Positions 49,173 through 57,180 of a DNA stretch of 64,000 nucleotides are shown here, piece after piece (position 1 is the stretch's first letter; each line of letters begins with the position of its first letter). This DNA is from Paenibacillus sp. V4I3 (lineage in GTDB: Bacteria; Bacillota; Bacilli; Paenibacillales; NBRC-103111). The DNA is taken from positions 5,244,501 through 5,308,500 of the forward strand of contig NZ_JAUSZA010000001.1 in NCBI RefSeq assembly GCF_030817215.1, in the 5' to 3' direction. Under the pieces are notes generated by a model that was given only the letters and a program-made list of their open reading frames with translations, ran no database searches and was not told the DNA's origin. Position numbers and translations under genes: made by a program.

Positions 49173-50969
49173 GTGAAAATACGCAAACATTATTTAACAA
49201 TTCGACGCTCATTTCCCCATGTCCATGAAGAGAATCCGCTCGAAATAACACTAGAAGAGTTAGCGTTGCATTTGGACTGTACGCACCGCAATATGGTTCT
49301 GCTTCTCAAGCGAATGCAGCAGGAGCAGTGGCTCACTTGGCTGCCCAAGAAAGGCCGCGGTAATCGCTCGACCCTTATTTTCCATGCGCGCAAAGAAGAT
49401 ATGCTTCTGGAGGAAGCTAAGGAATTGGTCGCGAAACAGGATCTGCATTCTGCTCTTGAACTGCTGCAAGCAGCCGAGCATGCTTCTTCCCTGCGAGAAC
49501 AATTCCAAGTTTGGTTGTCAGGGCAATTCGGCTTTCGTTCTGAAGTGCAAGGTCAGCGGAGAACGGATATTTTGCGCTTCCCACTTACGCAAACGATTCA
49601 CGCCTTAGACCCTGCAGCCATCCATTATGCGGGGGAATCCCATCTGGTGAATCAGCTCTTCGATGGACTCGTTCGGATGGATGCCAAAGGAGATCAGATC
49701 CTACCGCATCTTGCACACGCGTGGGATGTGGATGCTTCGCGCACCTTATGGACCTTTTATCTCCGCAAAGGTGTGCAGTTTCATCATGGCCATGAGATGC
49801 TGGCAAGCGATGTGAAATATTCACTTGAACGGCTTGGGCGCTTAGCGCCGCGTGGACTGTATAGCTGGGCTTATGCAGGCATCATTGACATTACAACTCC
49901 AAACGAAACAACAGTTTGCATTCAACTGTCTGAACGCAATGAATTATTTCTCGGATTTTTAACTACCAATCGCGCTTCTATCGTACCAGCTGATGTGTGT
50001 GAAGCTGCCGGCGGACTGATGGATAAGTCGCCTATTGGCACAGGACCTTTCCGGTTAACTGGGCATGAGCAAGGGATATGGATCTTGGAGGCATTCCCTG
50101 CTTATTTTCAGGGACGCGGGTTCTTGGATCGGGTCGAAGTATGGACATTGCCGGAGAATGAACAGACGGAATTATCAGCTCAAAGACAGCCTTTCCAAGT
50201 CATGCACAATGTGCGAATTTCAGACATGGAAGCGCAGCGTTGGCAGCAAGTAAGGCAATCCGGCATGACGACGAAATTCATGACCGTGAATGAATTGAAA
50301 GACGGACCGTTAAAGAATCGCTTCATTCGCGAGGCACTTAACTTAGCCTTGGATCAACCCTATTTACTGGAACAGCTCTCGGGAGATGTGATTGAAGCGG
50401 CAAGCAGCTTCTTCTTGCAGCGACAACAAGATACGGATCGTCCAAATCCTGCCATTGACGCGGGACAGCTAATTGAAGTCGAACAGCTGCTAGCAGCTTC
50501 CGGCTACCAAGGTGACGTACTGAAGCTGGCGACCATCCCGCAATATGAACAGGACGCGCTTCTTTTGCAGAAAATGTACGCCATGTCCGGAATCTCACTG
50601 GAAATCCTGCTTATTCCTGCTGAAGAATTCAAGGGCGAGCTGCGCATGACAGCAGATCTGCTGCTATTTGCCGTCATGCTAGACGAGCATCGTGAGCTGC
50701 GGCTCTATGATATGTACAAGAGCATGCGGCAGCATGCGGCGCCTGATGTGCAGACCATGCTCGATGACAGCTTGCGGCAGCTGCGTTCCGAGTCCGACCC
50801 GAAACGCAGAATGGCGCTGCTTGAGCAGTTGGAATCCCAGCTCAAGCAGCGCCACAGCCTGCTATTTCTATATCGAAAACATCTCAAAACCGCTTACCAT
50901 CCGTCGATTCGCGGCATCTCCCTCGACTCACTTGGATGGGTGCGATTTCGCGACATTTGGTTCACCTAG
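49173..50969 (+). CDS. SgrR-like regulator: HTH fused to family 5 solute-binding domain
   Basis: The 598-residue protein starts with GTG (GGAGG upstream). The N-terminal winged helix (EITLEELALHLDCTHRNMVL, LLKRMQQEQWLTWLPKKGRG) is of the SgrR type. The middle and C-terminal parts form a periplasmic oligopeptide-binding fold (family 5: FHHGHEMLASDVKYSLERLG, GTGPFRLTGHEQGIW). There is no signal peptide, so the binding domain acts as an intracellular ligand sensor. E. coli SgrR controls sgrS in glucose-phosphate stress; the Bacillus homologue group (YbaE-like) is less studied. Its target could be the divergent DUF4173 gene or a distant transporter. Confidence 0.88.
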   Translation: MKIRKHYLTIRRSFPHVHEENPLEITLEELALHLDCTHRNMVLLLKRMQQEQWLTWLPKKGRGNRSTLIFHARKEDMLLEEAKELVAKQDLHSALELLQAAEHASSLREQFQVWLSGQFGFRSEVQGQRRTDILRFPLTQTIHALDPAAIHYAGESHLVNQLFDGLVRMDAKGDQILPHLAHAWDVDASRTLWTFYLRKGVQFHHGHEMLASDVKYSLERLGRLAPRGLYSWAYAGIIDITTPNETTVCIQLSERNELFLGFLTTNRASIVPADVCEAAGGLMDKSPIGTGPFRLTGHEQGIWILEAFPAYFQGRGFLDRVEVWTLPENEQTELSAQRQPFQVMHNVRISDMEAQRWQQVRQSGMTTKFMTVNELKDGPLKNRFIREALNLALDQPYLLEQLSGDVIEAASSFFLQRQQDTDRPNPAIDAGQLIEVEQLLAASGYQGDVLKLATIPQYEQDALLLQKMYAMSGISLEILLIPAEEFKGELRMTADLLLFAVMLDEHRELRLYDMYKSMRQHAAPDVQTMLDDSLRQLRSESDPKRRMALLEQLESQLKQRHSLLFLYRKHLKTAYHPSIRGISLDSLGWVRFRDIWFT

Positions 50970-50989
50970 AACCACCCATCGAAGGTAAT

Positions 50990-52936
50990 TTATTCGCTCT
51001 TCAGTGTTACACCAGAAGGCAATATGCGAACAATGTGCTCGCGAAGCACCACGTTATCGTGCAGTTCGTCATTGAAGATGGCAATAATTCCACTGTCTTC
51101 ACGGGTTCTAATCAAGCGCCCTATTCCCTGTCTAAGCCTTAACAGCATATATGGAATATCCACCTCTTCGTACGGCGAGGTTGATGCTTGACGCTTCGCA
51201 TTGAATACGGGATCTTGTGGAGGAAACGGCAGTGACCAGACAATCACATTGGACAACGAAGGACCCGGTATATCGAGTCCTTCCCATAGAGTGACTGCAG
51301 ACAACACGCTGTGTTCGTCTCCCTGGAAAGAGGCAATCAAATGGCTGATTTCTTGATCCCCTTCAAACAAGAATGTCAGTTCCGAACAATCCGAACGACC
51401 TTTGATTTCTCGCTTAAACCGCTGCAGCTCCTCGTGAGTTGGGAACAGAATAAGCGCTCTTCCTTCTGTTCTTTTTAACAACTGAACCGCGGATTCCATC
51501 TTTTCTTGAAACGTACCGCCAGACTCCCATTTGGGTGCGATAACTTCCATCCGCTCTGCATAATCAAAAGGAGAATCTACAGAGAAAGATAGATACTTAT
51601 CAAGCCCCAAACTGTTAGCCACGTAATTAAATTTCCCCTCAACAGACAGCGTAGCCGATGAGAAAACGATTGGCATTCTGGAAGAAAACACGTGCTCTTT
51701 CAGCACTTCTTTCACGGTTCTTGGCATAATCACTAGGCTAAGACCTGTAATGCTTTCGGTTGCCCAGCAAATGAAGGTTTGATCATTGCGGAACAAAGCC
51801 AGCGCTTTCTGCATCATTTCCAAGTGTTCTTCCACGATCTTAAGCTGGTAGTCGTTTAATGTGAACATTTCACCTTCAAAGACAAGCTCCTCTTCAATCT
51901 CCGATAAAATATCACTTAGACGATGGATCTCTCGCAGCAGTCGGTCATTGATGATAATCTGCTTACGATCCGATCCAACAATCGGTTGACAGCAGCTTTC
52001 AAGCACTTCGAACATGAGCTCGCTTTGCTCAATGGCCTGATCAATACAGACGGCTAACGTCTCGCGCACTTCCCCTTTTAACAAACGAACCACTAATTCC
52101 TCGAACACCATATGCTTCAGCTTGTACGTTAAAGCTTTCTGAGCAGCCGATTCCATCAGATGTCCTTCATCGAAAACAACCGTACAATGATCCGGCAGCA
52201 AAGGAAGCTGACCTTCACGTTTTCTTCCGTCGTACGTCCACACATGTTCCATGTAGAAATCATGCGAGCAGATAATCAGATCCGCCGAACGTCTATACGC
52301 TTCACGAGATAACGTTTGGCCGCAGCGATGACGCTTATCGCAGACGAAACAATCCTGATAGGCATCCCAACTCACCTTGTGCCACTGTTCATCATTCAGG
52401 TGTGGGTAGTTTTTACGATCCCCATAAGCATGGAATGTTTGCAGCGCTTCACGAGTATGAACAAAGTCAGGAAGACCTTCATGCAGCTCTCTATATATGC
52501 CGGTATCCTCATGTCCGAATCGCGCCTCATCAAGCTTGACGAGACATACGTATTGGTCAGGCGATTTGGCAAGCCGCGCATCAATAACGAGATCCAAGTG
52601 ACGCGATATTTTATCAATATCTCCACCTGGCTTGACCAATTGTTCAATCAAAGATTCATCCGCACAAGCGATGATAGCCGGTTTCTTCATGAATCGCGAG
52701 TAACATATCGCATACAATAAATAGACTAGCGTTTTCCCCGTACCTACCCCTGCTTCCGCAAAAATAGTCGATTTCTCAGCAAAAGCTCGTTCTAACTGGA
52801 ACGCCATGTAAATCTGTTCGTCACGCACCTCAAAGCCTGCTTCAGGCAAAACTTCATAAAATATATCCGCAATCCAGTCAGAAACCTGCTGCATGAATGG
52901 CTGTGCGTGATCATATGCAAAAGGATAACGTCCCAC
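50990..52936 (-). CDS. dinG: DinG/XPD-like superfamily 2 DNA helicase
   Basis: About 648 residues from the GTG at 52936 (GGGGG eight bases upstream); the frame continues to 53056 without family-like sequence. Walker A is FAEAGVGTGKTLVYLL, the DEAH-box is VFDEGHLMESAAQ (DEGH), motif III is FSSATLSVEGKF, and motifs V-VI are TLWEGLDIPGPSLSNVIVW and RQGIGRLIRTREDSGI. Cysteines in DQYVCLV and DCFVCDKRHRCGQ fit the four-Cys iron-sulfur domain of XPD/DinG. It is expected to unwind damage-related DNA or R-loop structures 5' to 3'. No exonuclease domain is fused, unlike B. subtilis DinG. Confidence 0.88.
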   Translation of the reverse strand: MGRYPFAYDHAQPFMQQVSDWIADIFYEVLPEAGFEVRDEQIYMAFQLERAFAEKSTIFAEAGVGTGKTLVYLLYAICYSRFMKKPAIIACADESLIEQLVKPGGDIDKISRHLDLVIDARLAKSPDQYVCLVKLDEARFGHEDTGIYRELHEGLPDFVHTREALQTFHAYGDRKNYPHLNDEQWHKVSWDAYQDCFVCDKRHRCGQTLSREAYRRSADLIICSHDFYMEHVWTYDGRKREGQLPLLPDHCTVVFDEGHLMESAAQKALTYKLKHMVFEELVVRLLKGEVRETLAVCIDQAIEQSELMFEVLESCCQPIVGSDRKQIIINDRLLREIHRLSDILSEIEEELVFEGEMFTLNDYQLKIVEEHLEMMQKALALFRNDQTFICWATESITGLSLVIMPRTVKEVLKEHVFSSRMPIVFSSATLSVEGKFNYVANSLGLDKYLSFSVDSPFDYAERMEVIAPKWESGGTFQEKMESAVQLLKRTEGRALILFPTHEELQRFKREIKGRSDCSELTFLFEGDQEISHLIASFQGDEHSVLSAVTLWEGLDIPGPSLSNVIVWSLPFPPQDPVFNAKRQASTSPYEEVDIPYMLLRLRQGIGRLIRTREDSGIIAIFNDELHDNVVLREHIVRILPSGVTLKSE

Positions 52937-53081
52937 GTAATGTGCCCCCAACAAATAGAATTGAATCAAACTTATATTATCCCACGAATGCTGCTTAAAA
53001 GCAAAGATCCGCTTGAAAAAGAAACATAAGAAAAAAGCCCATTCCCCAGCACGCACCTGCTAGAATGAGCTCTACCTATTT

Positions 53082-53960
53082 CTACATGCTAAATCGTTCG
53101 CGATATCCACATTTGCGGCATAATTCCTCGACAACTTCACGTCTGGAAAAGCCCTCGAACAATCGGTTCGCCCGTTCACCCTCAACGATTTCGGAGAAAG
53201 GCGTTTGGTTGATATTACCCAGATTAATAACCCCTTCTCCATCCAGACAACAAGGAATCACAGTGCCATCAACAAGAATGCCTGCTTGATTCCGCAGCGC
53301 GTGACAGAAGCCCGGCCCTTCAATTTCTTCCGCCTTCAAATCCGGCCACTGGAACTCATGATCCTGATTCAGATAGACGCGATCGGCCAGCTTAACACCA
53401 GTACCGCGAACGAATTTCTCATCGATTTTGTAATCAAGATCGAACTCTTTCTCGAGCAATTCCAGCACTTCACGGTTTCGCTGCCGTTCTTGATTCGTCT
53501 GATTGTCCGTATCTAGATTCCATAAACGGAATGAGATAATCGCATTGGACTTGGCAACGATTTCCTTAGCAAATCGCAGGATACTCGTGACGTATCCTTC
53601 TTTATCCTCAGATCCTTCGTGGCCATCAAAGCTGTGCAAGGAGAAATTCATTTGCCGCAGCGCCGGTTTATCCAGCAGCTTGTGTCTATTTTTGTTAATC
53701 AGCGTGCCGTTGGTTGTGATATTGACCTTGAAGCCTTTCTCGTGGCTCAAATCCAGCAGTTCGTCAATCTTTGGATGCAGCAAAGGTTCCCCTTTGACAT
53801 GCAAATAAATGTGATCCGTATGCGGCTTAATTTGATCTAATATATTGGTAAATGTATCGATTTTGATAAAATTAGCTTGGCGCTTCGTCTGTGGGCAGAA
53901 GGTGCAGGCCAAGTTACAAACACTTGTAATTTCGATATAAAATTTCTTGAACTTCTTCAT
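53082..53960 (-). CDS. Radical SAM/SPASM protein
   Basis: The 292-residue radical SAM enzyme has the cluster motif SVCNLACTFCPQTKR at residues 13-27 (Cys15, Cys19, Cys22) and KGEPLLHPKIDELLDLS (GEPL motif). The C-terminal auxiliary-cluster cysteines lie in GPGFCHALRN, TVIPCCLDGEG and EELCRKCGYRER, a SPASM arrangement. Such proteins modify peptides, RNA or other substrates. No precursor peptide is obvious next to it, so the substrate is open. Confidence 0.88.
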   Translation of the reverse strand: MKKFKKFYIEITSVCNLACTFCPQTKRQANFIKIDTFTNILDQIKPHTDHIYLHVKGEPLLHPKIDELLDLSHEKGFKVNITTNGTLINKNRHKLLDKPALRQMNFSLHSFDGHEGSEDKEGYVTSILRFAKEIVAKSNAIISFRLWNLDTDNQTNQERQRNREVLELLEKEFDLDYKIDEKFVRGTGVKLADRVYLNQDHEFQWPDLKAEEIEGPGFCHALRNQAGILVDGTVIPCCLDGEGVINLGNINQTPFSEIVEGERANRLFEGFSRREVVEELCRKCGYRERFSM

Positions 53961-54043
53961 TCTATAGCTCCGTTTCTAGCTGCGCTCCTATGATATTTGC
54001 TATTATACCAAGCAAGCCCTGTGAAGGAAAGGAAATCGAACAA

Positions 54044-54841
54044 TTAGAAAAACCATCTGACCATCCATCCAATAAAATGAGCAGACGGGATAAGGAAAAC
54101 TTGCGCAAGCAGTGTCCCGAGAAATCGAGATGTCATGAGCAGCGCATAGATCTTTCCAAGCTGTCTACGTTGCGATTCGTCATGCAGTGCTTTGTCCGTG
54201 ATAAGACCTAACTGCGGATCTATGAATATGGTAAGCAAAATAGTAGCAATACCGTTAATAAGTCCGGATGCTTGCGACGCTGTCGTTGCAAATTCAGGTA
54301 ATAAATGCGCGGCATATAAGGAAGAAAGCACACCAACCGAATAGAAAGCAGTCACCATAATATTAATCAAAAGGAATCGTTTTGGAATCCCCAAATAACG
54401 GAACTGGCTCAACAGCTTGACATTCGGCTTCTTCAAATATTTTTTCGTGTTCTTCAACTGAGTCACCGTTACACTCGTTATGAGTTTCGGAATCGATCCT
54501 GCAATTTCCAACCGGGAAATGACTCGAACGCTGAGATTGATAAAAGACGGGAATAAAGCAATCGCAATCAGTGTCCCAATCGACGAGGCGAATAAACTGA
54601 TTCGCAGGTATCGTTCCAAATCGAACGTCGGTTCGATCTTCGCAAAATCAACGAAGTGCGCAGTCATTGGCGCCTGAATTAAATTCGCTGTGCGCGATAC
54701 AAGGACGACAATGCCGACTAAAGAGAGTGCCACGGCCAGCTTATTCACTTGCACCCCAGCGTACCGAATCGAGTATGACAACGTTTCCGCTGTGTGGATA
54801 ATCATCGTCAGAATGAAGACCAATATGAGCGTGTTCGTCAT
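54044..54841 (-). CDS. amj: Lipid II flippase Amj family protein
   Basis: The 265-residue membrane protein has about six transmembrane helices. ILTMIIHTAETLSYSIRYAG at the N terminus, VGIVVLVSRTANLIQAPM, and LINGIATILLTIFIDPQLGL are the family landmarks (YdaH/Amj). Amj is the alternative lipid II flippase that covers for MurJ in B. subtilis under cell-envelope stress. Its ATG overlaps the stop of the SRPBCC gene, so the two are coupled. Confidence 0.9.
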   Translation of the reverse strand: MTNTLILVFILTMIIHTAETLSYSIRYAGVQVNKLAVALSLVGIVVLVSRTANLIQAPMTAHFVDFAKIEPTFDLERYLRISLFASSIGTLIAIALFPSFINLSVRVISRLEIAGSIPKLITSVTVTQLKNTKKYLKKPNVKLLSQFRYLGIPKRFLLINIMVTAFYSVGVLSSLYAAHLLPEFATTASQASGLINGIATILLTIFIDPQLGLITDKALHDESQRRQLGKIYALLMTSRFLGTLLAQVFLIPSAHFIGWMVRWFF

Positions 54842-55272
54842 CGTATGGACTTTTCCTTAGAAAGGGCTAGTAATCCGCTGATTACCTCTTCCCAATGTGC
54901 TTTCATCTCTTCTCTTTGCTCCGCGCTGTCCAGCTTCTCTTGATGGAAGCTAATTGTTGTTTTCCCTGGACTAGCGGCAGGCAGCAAGCGAATTTGTAGT
55001 GTAGACGCCTTCGGGAAGCCAATTGGCTGCCAAGTCATTCGAAGCTGCTCCTGCGGCTTCACCACACGAAATTCCCCCGTCGTTCCTTCTTGCGTCACGA
55101 ACTTGTGACCTTTCACGATCTCAACTGTCGCTAAATCACCTAACCAAAGCTTTCTCCCTTGTGTTGAAGTCAGCAGCTCCCAAGCATCCTCTTGGAAAAA
55201 GGGAAGTGTACGTCTAACACCAATTTGAAAGCCTGCCGAAGCGGTCAGACCAACTGGTTTATTGGTATTCAT
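54838..55272 (-). CDS. SRPBCC / AHSA1-type protein
   Basis: The 144-residue protein has the START-like fold. GVRRTLPFFQEDAWELLTST opens the domain, VKPQEQLRMTWQPIGFPKAS forms the strands, and KTTISFHQEKLDSAEQREEM leads into the long C-terminal helix that ends HWEEVISGLLALS. AHSA1-like members bind hydrophobic ligands or chaperones; the ligand here is unknown. It is upstream of and coupled to amj, and follows the DinB-like gene. Confidence 0.85.
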   Translation of the reverse strand: MNTNKPVGLTASAGFQIGVRRTLPFFQEDAWELLTSTQGRKLWLGDLATVEIVKGHKFVTQEGTTGEFRVVKPQEQLRMTWQPIGFPKASTLQIRLLPAASPGKTTISFHQEKLDSAEQREEMKAHWEEVISGLLALSKEKSIR

Positions 55273-55309
55273 CTCTTCTTTCCTCCTATCGGGGTAAAAT
55301 TCACTGCTT

Positions 55310-55837
55310 TTATACCGGAAGTCGTTTTCTCATCCAACGAATCTGCCCCCGATGATTAATCTCATCCTCAAATACGTGGTACCACATGAAATAATGGTTA
55401 GCGGGCTGGTTCCGCCAGAATGGGTATTCCTCATACAACCAATCATCTGTCTTCTTCTTGAAAACCTCATATGTTTTGCTGCGCACCTCGCTCAAGATGC
55501 TTAGATAATAGTCGAGGTTATTTCCCTTAATTTGGGCTCTTTCTTGATCACCAAGCTCGAGGGCTGCTCCCCAGATTTTCATTTCTTCCTCGTTCAAATC
55601 ACGGTGCTCGAATGTCTCTAACTGATAAGCAACCTCGACGGCCGCGAAGTGCAGCAGCAAAGAGCCGATGGAGTTACTTGCCGCGTCCATTGTGTAGTCT
55701 AATTGCTCGGTTGTGAGTCCTTCCACACTTCTCAGCGTCGTACTTCTCGCGTAATTCATCATTGACATCAGCCTGCTAATTTGAGGCGCATAGCCTGGGA
55801 TGTCTGTGATTAAAAGAAGATTGGGTGAATCGTGCAT
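55310..55837 (-). CDS. DinB family protein (YfiT-like)
   Basis: The 175-residue protein has a DinB fold: SMMNYARSTTLRSVEGLTTE at residue 25, SIGSLLLHFAAVEVAYQLET (first His), and NHYFMWYHVFEDEINHRGQI, whose spaced His residues form the metal site. It resembles YfiT/BstA-type proteins, which are metal-dependent transferases using bacillithiol or similar thiols, though none is proven for this one. AGGAGC precedes the ATG. It is cotranscribed with the SRPBCC and amj genes. Confidence 0.83.
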   Translation of the reverse strand: MHDSPNLLLITDIPGYAPQISRLMSMMNYARSTTLRSVEGLTTEQLDYTMDAASNSIGSLLLHFAAVEVAYQLETFEHRDLNEEEMKIWGAALELGDQERAQIKGNNLDYYLSILSEVRSKTYEVFKKKTDDWLYEEYPFWRNQPANHYFMWYHVFEDEINHRGQIRWMRKRLPV

Positions 55838-55997
55838 ATGTACATTCGCTCCTTGTTTAATCGTTAAAAGATTATCTTATTTAGATTCGTTCTTTTGGTA
55901 GATTTTCCCTGCATAAGCTTTAAACGCCTCTCTCAATCTCAGCTTAAATCTTCCCACTAGCCCAAACATGATAAAGAAACTACCACTATCACTACAC

Positions 55998-56018
55998 CAA
56001 CAACAACAACAACAACAA
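55998..56018 (+). repeat. (CAA)7 microsatellite
   Basis: Seven uninterrupted CAA units lie in noncoding DNA between the DinB-like gene and rpiA. The neighbouring repeats (CCCCAGT heptamers) are 45 bases away. Confidence 0.9.
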
Positions 56019-56062
56019 CCTCTACCAGTTCCAAGTGCTAGGTGCCAAGTGCCAAGTCCAGC

Positions 56063-56107
56063 CCCCAGTCCCCAGTCCCCAGTCCCCAGTCCCCAGTCCC
56101 CAGTCCC
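56063..56107 (+). repeat. Six perfect tandem CCCCAGT heptamers (G-quadruplex potential on minus strand)
   Basis: Six exact copies of CCCCAGT span 56063-56104, followed by CCC. A degenerate run of AAGTGCC-like units (56031-56058) precedes them. On the minus strand this is GGGG separated by ACT loops, ideal for a G-quadruplex. The same heptamer is the unit of the STRR repeats described in filamentous cyanobacteria, so its occurrence in a bacillus is unexpected. Confidence 0.85.
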
Positions 56108-56333
56108 GTTGGAGTATCGAACAATATTTGCTGTAAAACATGCAGTTAATTTCACTTCAGCTGCTCATCTCTCATGTATTACCTGCATTTCCTACATCAA
56201 ATTCACCCATAACGCTCAGTTTGAGCCTCTTAAGGCGAAATTAGCTGTATATTTTGCAGGTAATCCCCTCCGAAGGGCGTTCAACACCTAATTTTGATGC
56301 ACAAAATGCATGTATTGTGAATTCGTGCTTCCC
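56108..56333. other. Intergenic region with nested inverted repeats
   Basis: No gene is seen. ATTACCTGCA (56179-56188) and TGCAGGTAAT (56255-56264) are exact inverted repeats that enclose a second perfect hairpin, GCTCA-GTT-TGAGC (56215-56227). The layout suggests a small structured, possibly dispersed, repeat element. Confidence 0.5.
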
Positions 56334-57008
56334 TCATGGTTGGTCAATAATCTTTACATTTCCATCGTTGTATCCAATGACTAATGAACTTACCATACGA
56401 GTAAATAAGCCATTATCAACAACACCTGGAATCAAGTTGATTTGTTTATTTAGCTCTATTGGCTCTACTATTTTTTCAAAGTTACAATCTACGATTATGT
56501 TTCCGTTATCCGTGACATACTCTTTATCGTTACTCATTCGTATCCTTGTGTTACACCCTAGTTCCTTTAATTTATTTATTGTTAAATTCGCAGCAAATGG
56601 GACAATTTCGACCGGTAATGGAAATTTGCCTAAATGTTCTACTTGTTTTGATTCATCTACAATTACAAAAAATCTCTTACTATTAATGGCTAGTATCTTC
56701 TCTCTGACTAATGCGCCTCCTCCACCCTTGATTAAGTTTAAATGAGAATCAACTTCATCCGCACCATCAATCGTTAGGTCTATCACATCTATTTCAGAAA
56801 AAGCTACTATTGGAATTCCTAATTTATTTGCCAATTCATCCGAGTCTCTAGAACTCGCTACGGCCCGGATACGAAGTCCTTCCTGTATTCTTTGAGCAAT
56901 TTTTTGGATTGCCCAATAGGCTGTTGATCCAGTACCTAATCCAACTACCATGCCATCTTCAATAAATTCTACAGCTTTCTCAGCAGCTAGTTGTTTGGGG
57001 TTCATCAT
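56334..57008 (-). CDS. rpiA: Ribose-5-phosphate isomerase A
   Basis: The 224-residue enzyme is of normal length. GLGTGSTAYWAIQKIAQRI at residue 23 binds phosphate, DLTIDGADEVDSHLNLIKGG carries the catalytic Asp, GGGGALVREKILA follows with the catalytic Glu/Lys region, and GNIIVDCNFEKI closes the fold. It interconverts ribose-5-phosphate and ribulose-5-phosphate. Many bacilli use RpiB instead, so this could be an extra copy. It is monocistronic. Confidence 0.93.
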   Translation of the reverse strand: MMNPKQLAAEKAVEFIEDGMVVGLGTGSTAYWAIQKIAQRIQEGLRIRAVASSRDSDELANKLGIPIVAFSEIDVIDLTIDGADEVDSHLNLIKGGGGALVREKILAINSKRFFVIVDESKQVEHLGKFPLPVEIVPFAANLTINKLKELGCNTRIRMSNDKEYVTDNGNIIVDCNFEKIVEPIELNKQINLIPGVVDNGLFTRMVSSLVIGYNDGNVKIIDQP

Positions 57009-57149
57009 TTTCTATTTTCACTCCTAAATTTAAGTTATTCCTTACCTTATTTTGCCCTTATCCTATCTTAATTACAATCTTTGTCCATTGGAAAAGGAAT
57101 TCATATATTTTCGTTAACCCCCCACAAATTTCCTTTATATAAATAAAAA

Positions 57150-57173
57150 AGAAGCCCAATCTCTCAGGCTTCT
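57150..57173 (-). terminator. Rho-independent terminator after the ABC exporter operon
   Basis: AGAAGCC and GGCTTCT form the stem. On the minus strand TTTTTTATT follows. Confidence 0.88.
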
Positions 57174-57180
57174 CTACTTA

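Noticed and set aside
55877..56155. Minus-strand 92-codon frame across the repeat region (with a Cys run and GTGDWGLG repeats)
   Set aside because: Its sequence is only the translation of the CAA and CCCCAGT repeats; there is no ribosome binding site and the repeats are better read as DNA elements.
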